This document shows positions 8,171-15,507 of a DNA stretch of 21,207 nt, in pieces. The stretch is taken from NCBI GenBank assembly GCA_044433285.1, contig JAWXTU010000031.1, positions 1 to 21,207 of the forward strand, given 5' to 3'. The translations under genes and the position numbers were made by a program. Under the pieces are notes generated by a model, which worked only from the letters and a program-made list of their open reading frames with translations, had not been told where the DNA came from and did not search any database. Position 1 is the first letter of the stretch. Each line of letters starts with the position of its first letter. Source of the DNA: Aphodosoma sp044433285. Lineage in GTDB: Bacteria; Bacteroidota; Bacteroidia; Bacteroidales; Paludibacteraceae.

Positions 8171-8201
8171 TTGTCTATTCAAATAAAAAATCGTACCTTT
8201 G
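8171..8201 (+). promoter_or_regulatory. Bacteroides-type promoter of cassette E
   Basis: TTG at 8171-8173 and TACCTTTG at 8194-8201, 20 nt apart. It lacks the TTAAATAATTT core shared by the other array promoters, so it probably belongs to the cassette rather than to the repeat. It places transcription start near 8208, which supports ATG 8261 rather than the upstream in-frame TTG as the start of the next gene. Confidence 0.65.
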
Positions 8202-8260
8202 TAGTCCGATTTTTGTCATTTATAAATATAAAAAATAATAAATTAGTAACAATTAGTTTT

Positions 8261-8686
8261 ATGGATACTTACAAGGTTGATTTCCAGGGTTATTGGAGAG
8301 ATATTAACAAAAAGGGGATACCTAACTATAGTGGTATATATATTGTGTACAGATCGATATATAAAGAAGATAAAAAGGTTGTTGGATTAAAAGAAATCAT
8401 TTATATAGGTCAGGCAAAAGATGTATGTGTGAGAATTGCAACTCATGATAAACAAGAAGAGTTTAAAAAGTATATTTCAGACCACGAAGAATTGTGTTAT
8501 GCATGTGCAGAAGTTTCTGAGTCAGATTTAGATATAGTAGAAAAAGCCCTTATATTTATGCAACAACCTAAATTAAATCAAGATTATAAAGATAAATATT
8601 ACGGTGAATCTGCGATTTTTCATATAAATGGTTTTTGTGAATTATTAGAATATACAAACTTCTCATTAAAGAAACAAGATGATTGA
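8261..8686 (+). CDS. GIY-YIG nuclease-domain protein (cassette E)
   Basis: A 141-residue protein from ATG 8261; the open frame reaches back to 8171 but that part overlaps the promoter. It has a complete GIY-YIG catalytic pattern: SGIYIVY with Gly25-Ile-Tyr27, IIYIGQAKD with Tyr48-Ile-Gly50, Arg58, Glu94 in DIVEKALI, and Asn106 in PKLNQ. The domain fills nearly the whole protein and no DNA-binding or ligand-binding module is added. It overlaps the following cyclase-like gene by 8 nt (ATGATTGA), so the two probably work together. GIY-YIG enzymes cut DNA; here a regulated effector role is my inference. Confidence 0.85.
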   Translation: MDTYKVDFQGYWRDINKKGIPNYSGIYIVYRSIYKEDKKVVGLKEIIYIGQAKDVCVRIATHDKQEEFKKYISDHEELCYACAEVSESDLDIVEKALIFMQQPKLNQDYKDKYYGESAIFHINGFCELLEYTNFSLKKQDD

Positions 8687-9434
8687 TGTAGATAAGCATT
8701 CGTTGTCTGGTTCTGATAATTATGGATGGGAAGAGGACAAACCACGCCTAGTATTGTATGCTGACTTTATGGGTTTTAAAAGTTTAGTTGAGAATAAATC
8801 TCATTCGGATTTAAAACAGGAGTTGGATGATTTTCGTATTTTGTTCAAAAATCGGATTAAGCAATTTTGTGGAGACGAGAATTTTAGATATGCTCAATTT
8901 TCAGATTCGATCTTGTTAGTCGTTAATGGTGTTGAAGAAAAGATGTTTAAATTATTAACATCTGCCGCTTTTTGTTTAATGCATGTTGCAATGGAGTCAA
9001 GATTTCCTCTAAAAGGTGCTATTGCGCAAGGAATTTTTACTTATGATAAAGCGAAGGAGTTATATTTAGGCAAACCACTTGTAGATGCGTATTTGTTACA
9101 TGAGCAAGTTAAGTATTATGGCATTGTCGTGCATAATAGTGCTGAACAAACAGTTAAAAACTTTAGTACACGTTCATTGCCATATCTTAATACAAAAATA
9201 AATATAGAGAGAGGTGTAGTTTCACATTATCATTTGTGTTGGAATTTGTTGAATGAAAATTTAGAAGAGGCGAACTATACTAAACAGTGTAAAGTGTGGT
9301 TAGAGAAGATATCACAACAAGTATCAGGTTTCCCTCGTATATATATTGATAATACTCTTGAAATATTTGAAAGAGATAGAGGTAATGTTGAGTCTTTGCC
9401 AAATGATAGGAGTAATGCTGTTGTTGTGCGTTAA
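8679..9434 (+). CDS. Class III nucleotide cyclase-like protein (cassette E)
   Basis: A 251-residue protein whose residues about 23-140 resemble the class III adenylate/guanylate cyclase fold. LYADFMGF carries Asp29 where the first metal Asp of FxDIxGF is expected. FSDSILLVV carries Asp76 where the GD of the second metal site is expected. LKGAIAQG and LGKPLVDAYLLHEQ follow, as in the family. FPRIYID comes near residue 220. It could make a cyclic nucleotide, as the cyclases of Pycsar systems do, or be an inactive relative. No cyclic-nucleotide-binding domain is seen in either gene of the operon. The stop codon (9432-9434) lies inside the next promoter core. Confidence 0.62.
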   Translation: MIDVDKHSLSGSDNYGWEEDKPRLVLYADFMGFKSLVENKSHSDLKQELDDFRILFKNRIKQFCGDENFRYAQFSDSILLVVNGVEEKMFKLLTSAAFCLMHVAMESRFPLKGAIAQGIFTYDKAKELYLGKPLVDAYLLHEQVKYYGIVVHNSAEQTVKNFSTRSLPYLNTKINIERGVVSHYHLCWNLLNENLEEANYTKQCKVWLEKISQQVSGFPRIYIDNTLEIFERDRGNVESLPNDRSNAVVVR

Positions 9435-9452
9435 ATAATTTTCGTACCTTTG
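9424..9452 (+). promoter_or_regulatory. Promoter of cassette F, fused to the end of the preceding gene
   Basis: TACCTTTG lies at 9445-9452 and the array core TTAAATAATTT starts at 9431, so the TAA stop of the cyclase-like gene (9432-9434) is part of the core. The -33 region (TTG at 9424-9426) is in the coding sequence. Nothing of the deacetylase-like gene remains here. A short leader frame (ATG 9486 to TAG 9510-9512, eight codons) follows. Confidence 0.7.
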
Positions 9453-9527
9453 TACCCTGAAAGGTAATAAATAAATTTAATAGAGATGTTATGCTACCTG
9501 GAAATACTATAGAAGGGTGTATTAAAT

Positions 9528-10583
9528 ATGATAAATAATATTAAAATAAGGGGATATAAATCCATACAAGATATGGATTTAGATTTGTGTACCATCAATA
9601 TCCTTATAGGGGCAAATGGAAGTGGTAAAACAAATCTGCTCTCATTTTTTGAATTTTTGCAAAATATATATCTGCAAAATTTAAAAGAGTATGTAGCTTT
9701 GAGAGGTAATACCGACCGTTTTTTGTTTAATGGTCGAAAGGTAACAGACGAGATATCCGCAAAATTAACATTCCATTCTAATGCTTATTTTTTTGAGTTA
9801 AAATCCGCAGAGGACTCATTCATATTTACAAAAGAATCGCTATTTTATAATTATCAAGAGGTAATACGCCGAACATACAAAGAGGAAGCAGATATAAAAT
9901 TTTATAACTCTTCTTGTGCTGAGCATATACGTGATTATTTGAAATCATTTGAGAAGTATCATTTTCACGATACTACATCAAACTCACCATTTACTAAAGT
10001 CTCTAATATAAATACAGATACACATCAATTGTATTCTAATGGGCGAAATTTAGCAGCAAGACTCTATTATATAAGAGATCAAGACTTTGTTACATATAAG
10101 TTTATTGTTAAAACAATACAAAGTGTTGCTCCTTATTTTGGTGATTTTTTCCTAAATCCAGATGAAAATGGAAATATACTATTAAAATGGCACACAAAAT
10201 ACTCAACAGATGTATACGGAGTAACAGCACTTTCTGATGGTACTCAGCGATTTATAGCTCTGGTAGTTTTGTTTCTTCAACAAGAACTACCAAAAACAAT
10301 TATTTTGGATGAACCTGAATTAGGTTTGCATCCTGCTGCAATTGCAAAATTAAGTTCGCTTATTAAATCGGCAGCAGCAAAAGGATCGCAGATTATTGTT
10401 GCAACTCAATCCACAGATTTAATATCTTTTTTTCAAGCAGAAGATATTGTTGCTGTAGATCAAGTTGATGGCAAAAGCCAGTTCAAAAGATTAAAAGAAG
10501 AAGATATATCTCTCTGGATAGAGGATTTCTATACTATCGGTGAGTTGTGGAAACGGAATATAATTACTAATGCGCAACCTTAA
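9528..10583 (+). CDS. AAA_21-type ATPase (cassette F)
   Basis: A 351-residue ATPase. It opens IKIRGYKSIQDMDLDL, the usual start of AAA_21/RecF-like proteins. Walker A is GANGSGKT (28-35), the ABC signature LSDGTQRFIAL at 235-245, Walker B TIILDEPELGLHP at about 256-268, and the switch VATQSTDLI (Gln in place of the usual His). The pairing with a DUF4276 gene directly downstream is a recurrent ATPase/TOPRIM combination of bacterial conflict systems. The signature is more complete here than in the other array ATPases. Confidence 0.92.
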   Translation: MINNIKIRGYKSIQDMDLDLCTINILIGANGSGKTNLLSFFEFLQNIYLQNLKEYVALRGNTDRFLFNGRKVTDEISAKLTFHSNAYFFELKSAEDSFIFTKESLFYNYQEVIRRTYKEEADIKFYNSSCAEHIRDYLKSFEKYHFHDTTSNSPFTKVSNINTDTHQLYSNGRNLAARLYYIRDQDFVTYKFIVKTIQSVAPYFGDFFLNPDENGNILLKWHTKYSTDVYGVTALSDGTQRFIALVVLFLQQELPKTIILDEPELGLHPAAIAKLSSLIKSAAAKGSQIIVATQSTDLISFFQAEDIVAVDQVDGKSQFKRLKEEDISLWIEDFYTIGELWKRNIITNAQP

Positions 10584-11250
10584 TTTTATGAACCGATTAA
10601 TTATTATATGTGAGGGGGAAACGGAATTAGAGTTTTGCAAAAATATTCTGAAACCATATTTTTTAAGTAAAAATATTGAGATTAGTTATCCTAAAATTAA
10701 ACATTCCAATGGAGGTATAGTCTCGTGGAGTGTTTTGAAAAAGCAACTACTTAACCATTTATTGAAAGAGAAGTGTTATGTTACCCTTTTTATTGATTTG
10801 TATGGTATAAAAGATTCTTATAAATACCCATCATGGGAGGAATCCAAAACCATAGTAGATAAAAACAAACGCATTGGAGTTCTAGAACAGGCGATGTTAG
10901 ATGATATTCCTGAAAAGTATAAGAGATTTTTTATTCCTTATATTCAACTGCATGAATTTGAGGTATTGCTGTTTTACGATTTTAATACATTTGAAAATAA
11001 TATACCGTCACGTTCTTTTGTTGGGCGTGAAGAGCTAGAGGAAGTTCTTGCGAAATTTCCAAATTCAGAGATGATTAATGAAACCATTACTAATTCGCCC
11101 TCTCACCGTTTGAAAAGAATTATTAGTGGTTACGATAAAGTACTCTATTCATATTGCATTGCAAGTGAAATCGGTCTTGCCAATATCCGTTCAAAATGTA
11201 CCCGATTTGATATGTGGATTGAACGCTTAGAGAGGATTAGCTTTGAGTAA
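10570..11250 (+). CDS. DUF4276 TOPRIM-like partner (cassette F)
   Basis: A protein of 226 residues from ATG 10570 (14-nt overlap with the ATPase) or 220 from ATG 10588, which gives the more usual family start MNRLIIICEGETE. Family hallmarks are CEGETELEF (Glu15 from the long start), TLFIDLYGI with Asp76, and IPYIQLHEFEVLLF. DUF4276 is a TOPRIM-like family that accompanies AAA_21 ATPases, and the conserved acidic residues fit metal-dependent nuclease chemistry. The gene is followed 27 nt later by the next deacetylase-derived repeat. Confidence 0.88.
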   Translation: MRNLNFMNRLIIICEGETELEFCKNILKPYFLSKNIEISYPKIKHSNGGIVSWSVLKKQLLNHLLKEKCYVTLFIDLYGIKDSYKYPSWEESKTIVDKNKRIGVLEQAMLDDIPEKYKRFFIPYIQLHEFEVLLFYDFNTFENNIPSRSFVGREELEEVLAKFPNSEMINETITNSPSHRLKRIISGYDKVLYSYCIASEIGLANIRSKCTRFDMWIERLERISFE

Positions 11251-11257
11251 GATTTTA

Positions 11258-11512
11258 ATATTGTTAAAATTAACTCAATGGATTTTACCCTGAAAATATA
11301 TCGAGAATTACTCATGGCTTTTATCGATAAAGGTTATGATTTTTTTACCTTTAAGGGAGTATTTGATCACCACCCACCCTCAACGTTGGACTGACAATAT
11401 AACCGAAAACCTCACGGAGTTTTGCCTACAAAACACCAAGAATCTCATCAAACGCATCTTAGTGCGATTTCGATAAAGTGTTTGTGTATATTAAATAATT
11501 TACGTACCTTTG
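11258..11512 (+). repeat. Array repeat R6: gutted deacetylase-like gene, frameshifted, plus promoter
   Basis: ATG 11278 to TAA 11474-11476 is 199 nt, the same length class as R1, with the frame lost at the joint and an early TGA (in GTTGGACTGAC). The sequence before ATG (AAAATTAACTCA) matches R1 partly. No further gene lies between 11251 and 11541. Confidence 0.85.
11481..11512 (+). promoter_or_regulatory. Bacteroides-type promoter of cassette G
   Basis: TTTG at 11481-11484 and TACCTTTG at 11505-11512, 20 nt apart, with the core TTAAATAATTT between. The leader contains AATAAATTTAATAG directly before the HNH start, and the same string recurs in the leader at about 9470. Confidence 0.75.
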
Positions 11513-11541
11513 TCGATTGAAATATAATAAATTTAATAGCG

Positions 11542-11916
11542 ATGTTACTAAATCTCAGTAAAGAAGAAGATCGCCTTAAAATATGGGAGAAGGCTATAAA
11601 GATAGATGGATTTAATCCAGAAAAGTATCGCCAGGATGTTTGTGGTGCGTGGATTGCGTATAGTAGATATGGCGATCGTAACAATATGTATGGATGGGAG
11701 ATAGACCATATCTATCCAAGATCAAGAGGAGGTAATGATGATGAAAGAAACCTTAGAGCTATGCACTGGAGGAATAATGAGAGCAAAGGGAACGATTATC
11801 CTCACTATGAAAGTGTGGTGATAGCAGACGGCAATAGAAATATAGATAGAAACGTTTCATTCACCGTAAACGAAGCAACACGTAAAATATTATTAGAAGA
11901 GTTTGGTTATGATTAA
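11542..11916 (+). CDS. HNH endonuclease (cassette G)
   Basis: A 124-residue protein with a clear HNH motif at residues 52-83: WEIDHIYPRSRGG (Asp55-His56), ERNLRAMHW (Asn70, His75) and NNESKG. There is no Cys pair for a structural zinc. The N-terminal half (KIWEKAIKIDGFNPEKYRQ) is helical and may pack on the nuclease core. It overlaps the following ATPase by 8 nt (ATGATTAA), so it is the first gene of a three-gene operon with ATPase and DUF4435. It would be an additional DNA-nicking or cutting component. Confidence 0.88.
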   Translation: MLLNLSKEEDRLKIWEKAIKIDGFNPEKYRQDVCGAWIAYSRYGDRNNMYGWEIDHIYPRSRGGNDDERNLRAMHWRNNESKGNDYPHYESVVIADGNRNIDRNVSFTVNEATRKILLEEFGYD

Positions 11917-13201
11917 AAGAATTACGATAGAAAAATTATTTGGCTTGTATGATTATGATGTTGTACTTTCAAACGAAATGAACACTACTATAATTACAGG
12001 TCCGAATGGTTATGGTAAAACCACAATCTTAAATATTATCAATCATCTGCATAAATCTGATTTTTGGTATTTTTATTTTCTACCATTTGAATTAATATGC
12101 GTAGAGTATTCTTCTGATGATAAAATTACTATTAAAAAGAGAGGTAAAAATAAAAGTAATGATAGTGATGATAATAATTTGAATTTGGATGTGGAATTTA
12201 TTATTAATGAAGATGAAAAGGATTGTTTGTTGATTGATGGTGAGTATATTAGAGTGAATGCAGATTATCTAAGAAGTTACATTACAAATAACACTTTATT
12301 CAAGGCTTTTACAGATGAGGAGTTATTTGCAAAGTTGTATGATATTAATCAGGATATTGCATTGAGGGGTATGACAAATGATATTATTATGTTTGTTAAC
12401 GAATTGCCTAAATCTCTTTTTTTGTCTGATAATAGAATTATAGCTGTTAATGAATTAAAGTTGTTAAAAACTCCAATATTTTCAGATGAGACTTTAAAGA
12501 TAACTGATCCTGTAATCAATTTAATTTCAAATGAATTGGTCGCTTGTTTCTCAAATGCAAATAAAATATTTGCTGAAGAGTCGCAGTTAATAGATACTTC
12601 GTTTCTTAAGAATTTAGATAGTGAGGTAAAATCATATACAAAGGATGAGATAGTTGAAATTAAGAAAAAGGCAGCTTTGTACAAGGAATTTGGTCTATTT
12701 GTAGGACAAGATGATTTTTTTGAAATATTAGAAGAGAAAGATATTTTAGGTGAACATAAGTTTCTTGCTCTGTATCTTAATAATATAGAGAAAAAGCTCT
12801 CTATTTATGATGAACTTTATGCAAGACTAAAATTGTTAAATGATTCTATTTTAGCTATTAATCTCTCGGATAAAACCGTTCATTTCAATAAGGACAAGGG
12901 TATTGTGGTGAAAAATAAGAATGGTGTAGTCGTTTCTTTGGATAAGCTCTCTAGTGGAGAACAAAATATTATTATCTTATATTTTAAACTCATATTTAAT
13001 ACTACAAAAGGCTCAATCCTTTTAATTGACGAACCAGAAACATCACTTCATATGGCTTGGTTGAGTAATATGTTAGATACATATTTGAAAATGGCTAAAA
13101 CTCTTGAGTATCAGATTGTAATCGCAACGCATTCGCCTGCATTTATAAGTGGAGAGTGGGATATGACGGTGGATTTGTATGAGATAACACAAAACGTATA
13201 G
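11909..13201 (+). CDS. AriA-like AAA_15 ATPase (PARIS-like, cassette G)
   Basis: A 430-residue ATPase from ATG 11909 (a TTG 6 nt earlier is in frame but less likely). Walker A is GPNGYGKTT (31-39), the ABC signature LSSGEQNIII at 347-356, Walker B ILLIDEPETSLH at about 370-381, and the switch IATHSPAFI at about 405-413. Residues 60-340 are a long helical insert. The gene precedes a DUF4435 gene by 4 nt, the arrangement of PARIS (AriA ATPase + AriB DUF4435), in which the ATPase holds the TOPRIM effector inactive until a phage protein is sensed. Assignment to PARIS is by gene pair and motifs. Confidence 0.85.
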   Translation: MIKRITIEKLFGLYDYDVVLSNEMNTTIITGPNGYGKTTILNIINHLHKSDFWYFYFLPFELICVEYSSDDKITIKKRGKNKSNDSDDNNLNLDVEFIINEDEKDCLLIDGEYIRVNADYLRSYITNNTLFKAFTDEELFAKLYDINQDIALRGMTNDIIMFVNELPKSLFLSDNRIIAVNELKLLKTPIFSDETLKITDPVINLISNELVACFSNANKIFAEESQLIDTSFLKNLDSEVKSYTKDEIVEIKKKAALYKEFGLFVGQDDFFEILEEKDILGEHKFLALYLNNIEKKLSIYDELYARLKLLNDSILAINLSDKTVHFNKDKGIVVKNKNGVVVSLDKLSSGEQNIIILYFKLIFNTTKGSILLIDEPETSLHMAWLSNMLDTYLKMAKTLEYQIVIATHSPAFISGEWDMTVDLYEITQNV

Positions 13202-13205
13202 GCTT

Positions 13206-14057
13206 ATGAGTATATCGCTTAAGAATGCGCAAACGCCTAAATTAAGGGTTGGTGAAATTATACAAAAGATGAAGACCCCACAAGACTATTATAAAGTCTT
13301 GATTCTGGTAGAGGGAAAGGATGATAAGAGTTATTATAAACAGTTTTTTGAAGAGAGTGAAGTGCAGCTTGAGCAGTGTAATGGTTGCAGACCAGAGATA
13401 GAGTTGCACGATTATTTGTCGGAAAGTGGAGAGGTTAAAACATTTTTTACGATTAAGGATGCAGATTTTGATAGATTGATGCAAGCTGAGTATACGCACC
13501 CGGATAATCTGTTTATAACAGACAAACACGATTTGGAGATATCTTATTTTATTAATTTCCCCTTGATATCTAGCTTTCTAAAGGATAATTATAATTTACA
13601 AGTAAATGCCGGTTTTTTAGATTTGATATTTGAGGAGTTGAAACAACTGTCTCTTTATAAGTTTTATAATCAGAAATTTAGTAGAGGTGTGAGGTTTGAT
13701 AAGCCTAAAATTACAGAAAAGCATCCCAATGGATTTGATGAGATATCTAAGTTATTGGATTTATACAGATGTAAGGATGTAAGCGAAATGCCAACAGAAG
13801 AAGAACTTAGAGTTTTTTGTAGTGAGAATGCAAATTGTTGTATAGAGCAGTTGACTAATGGACATGATTTTATCTCTAGAATGATTTATGCTATAAAGCA
13901 TAAATATAAATATAGAGACAATTCGGTAAAACATGAAAATATTACCAAGTTGCTTACAAAAAAATCATTTGAGGACAAAATCTTCCAAACATCACAAATG
14001 TACAAAGATATTCAAGAGTGGCAAGAGGATAAAGGAGTTGAAATTTTGAAGGGATAA
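13206..14057 (+). CDS. AriB-like DUF4435 TOPRIM effector (PARIS-like, cassette G)
   Basis: A 283-residue protein with the TOPRIM pattern of DUF4435: VLILVEGKDDKSYY with Glu36, FFTIKDADFD with Asp85, Asp87 and Asp89, and LFITDKHDLEISYF at 102-115. In PARIS systems AriB is the toxic effector (reported to cleave tRNA) released by AriA. The C-terminal half carries no motif I can name. It starts 4 nt after the ATPase stop. The HNH gene at the head of the operon is an addition that I do not know from the classical two-gene system. Confidence 0.85.
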   Translation: MSISLKNAQTPKLRVGEIIQKMKTPQDYYKVLILVEGKDDKSYYKQFFEESEVQLEQCNGCRPEIELHDYLSESGEVKTFFTIKDADFDRLMQAEYTHPDNLFITDKHDLEISYFINFPLISSFLKDNYNLQVNAGFLDLIFEELKQLSLYKFYNQKFSRGVRFDKPKITEKHPNGFDEISKLLDLYRCKDVSEMPTEEELRVFCSENANCCIEQLTNGHDFISRMIYAIKHKYKYRDNSVKHENITKLLTKKSFEDKIFQTSQMYKDIQEWQEDKGVEILKG

Positions 14058-14142
14058 TATCTTTTGTATCCTTATCAAATAAAAATTTCATACTAAAATA
14101 CTATTAGTCAGAAGAAAATAATAATTCAAACAGTGATATACT

Positions 14143-14622
14143 ATGATAATCTTATTAATTATTTCTGCATTCCTATGTTTAGGATACGCCGCATTAGTGA
14201 AAATCAAATTTAATGTAGGTTCGATTTCGCAATCGTATTATAAATGGAAAGAATCTATCCACGCTGGCAATCTGTTTTTAGCGTGGACTGTCGTTACTGC
14301 GTTTACAATATTACCTGTATGGCTACAAGTAACCCCTGATAATTATCAATTCATTGCTTTTCTGTCGGCAGCCGCTTTGATGTTCGTCGGCTCAGTACCG
14401 CTTTATCTATCTACTGAAACTCTCCCGCATTATCTCCTAGCTGCCGTATGTATAATTTTATCAGTGGTCTGGAGCGTTATCGTAGGAGTCTGGTATGTCC
14501 CATTGTGCCTAATTCCATTATCGTTAATAGCAATTAAACGTTTTGACTTTATCTATTGGGTAGAGATATTCGCTATATTATCTATATACGGTGGACTAGG
14601 TATAAAAATGTTTTTGAATTAA
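14143..14622 (+). CDS. Integral membrane protein, unknown family
   Basis: A 159-residue hydrophobic protein with about five or six membrane segments (roughly 1-18, 43-61, 68-90, 95-118, 120-133 and 138-157). I do not recognise a family. Its length and segment count recall single-domain membrane proteins such as prepilin-peptidase-like ones, but no catalytic Asp pair is evident. It begins 85 nt after the DUF4435 gene without a repeat between them and ends 21 nt before the intact deacetylase-like gene, so it is probably transcribed with that gene. Its base composition is less AT-rich than cassette G. Confidence 0.75.
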   Translation: MIILLIISAFLCLGYAALVKIKFNVGSISQSYYKWKESIHAGNLFLAWTVVTAFTILPVWLQVTPDNYQFIAFLSAAALMFVGSVPLYLSTETLPHYLLAAVCIILSVVWSVIVGVWYVPLCLIPLSLIAIKRFDFIYWVEIFAILSIYGGLGIKMFLN

Positions 14623-14643
14623 AGGTACTTTAAAACTAATTAA

Positions 14644-15420
14644 ATGGATTTCACCCTAAAAATATATAAAGAATTACTCATGACTTTTATCGCTAAAGGT
14701 TATGAGTTTTTTACCTTTGAGGAGTATTGTGAGGGGAACAGAGCTGAACGGTTTGTTGTTCTTCGTCACGACGTAGAGAAGAAAATTGCTAATGCAGAGA
14801 CTGTTGCTCATCTTGAAAAATCATTAGGTATAAATGCGTCGTATTATTTTAGAGATGTGCCACAAAGTTGGAATGCGCAAATAATCAAACAAATTGCAAC
14901 TATGGGGCACGAGGTGGGGTATCATTATGAAACTCTTTCTATTTGTAATGGGGATGTGGATGCTGCTTATAATCTATTTTGTGAGACTCTAGACCGCCTA
15001 CGTGCAATTGTAGATGTGCAGACAATTTCTATGCACGGTAGCCCTCAATCAAAATATGATAATAGGGATATCTGGAAAAAATATGATTACAGCGCTTTAG
15101 GCATCATCGGTGAACCATATTTCGATACCGATTTTTCTGATTTATTCTACCTCACCGATACTGGTCGCCGCTGGGATGGCTATAAGGTTAGTCTACGCGA
15201 TAAAATCCCTCAATATCAAGATCAATGGAGTGCGCAAGGATTAGTATATCACTCAACTACCGATATCATCACTGCCCTCAACTCTGGCTACCTCCCTCAT
15301 CGATTAATGATCACCACCCACCCTCAACGCTGGACGGACAATATAACAGAGAACTTCACGGAGTTTTGCCTACAAAACACCAAGAATCTCATAAAACGCA
15401 TCATCGTGCGATTTAGATAA
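14644..15420 (+). CDS. WbmS/polysaccharide-deacetylase-like protein, intact parent of the array repeats
   Basis: A 258-residue protein resembling the polysaccharide deacetylase-like group found in surface-glycan loci. Motifs are LRHDVE at 40-45 (Asp-His metal ligands), GHEVGYHYE at 88-96, ISMHGSP at 128-134 and MITTHPQRW at 222-230. It would act on a cell-envelope sugar or its precursor, with function inferred. This is the only complete copy in the window. The repeats keep residues 1 to about 27 and about 221-258, so they lack almost all of the catalytic part. Its own end is followed by the same promoter that closes the repeats, which shows how the array boundary arose. Confidence 0.85.
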   Translation: MDFTLKIYKELLMTFIAKGYEFFTFEEYCEGNRAERFVVLRHDVEKKIANAETVAHLEKSLGINASYYFRDVPQSWNAQIIKQIATMGHEVGYHYETLSICNGDVDAAYNLFCETLDRLRAIVDVQTISMHGSPQSKYDNRDIWKKYDYSALGIIGEPYFDTDFSDLFYLTDTGRRWDGYKVSLRDKIPQYQDQWSAQGLVYHSTTDIITALNSGYLPHRLMITTHPQRWTDNITENFTEFCLQNTKNLIKRIIVRFR

Positions 15421-15426
15421 AGTTTT

Positions 15427-15455
15427 TTGTATATTAAATAATTTTCGTATCTTTG
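15427..15455 (+). promoter_or_regulatory. Promoter of the ORF6N gene
   Basis: TTTTTTG ending at 15429 and TATCTTTG at 15448-15455, with the core TTAAATAATTT. It lies directly after the intact deacetylase-like gene. The downstream bases (TACCCCGAAA) match those after the promoter at 9445 (TACCCTGAAA). Confidence 0.75.
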
Positions 15456-15507
15456 TACCCCGAAAATAAGTAGGGACTGTAAAGAGTTTTAAAATTATAT
15501 TTATTAA

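Noticed and set aside
8171..8260. Extension of the GIY-YIG protein to the TTG at 8171
   Set aside because: The extension overlaps the -7 box at 8194-8201, and ATG 8261 directly precedes the conserved domain.
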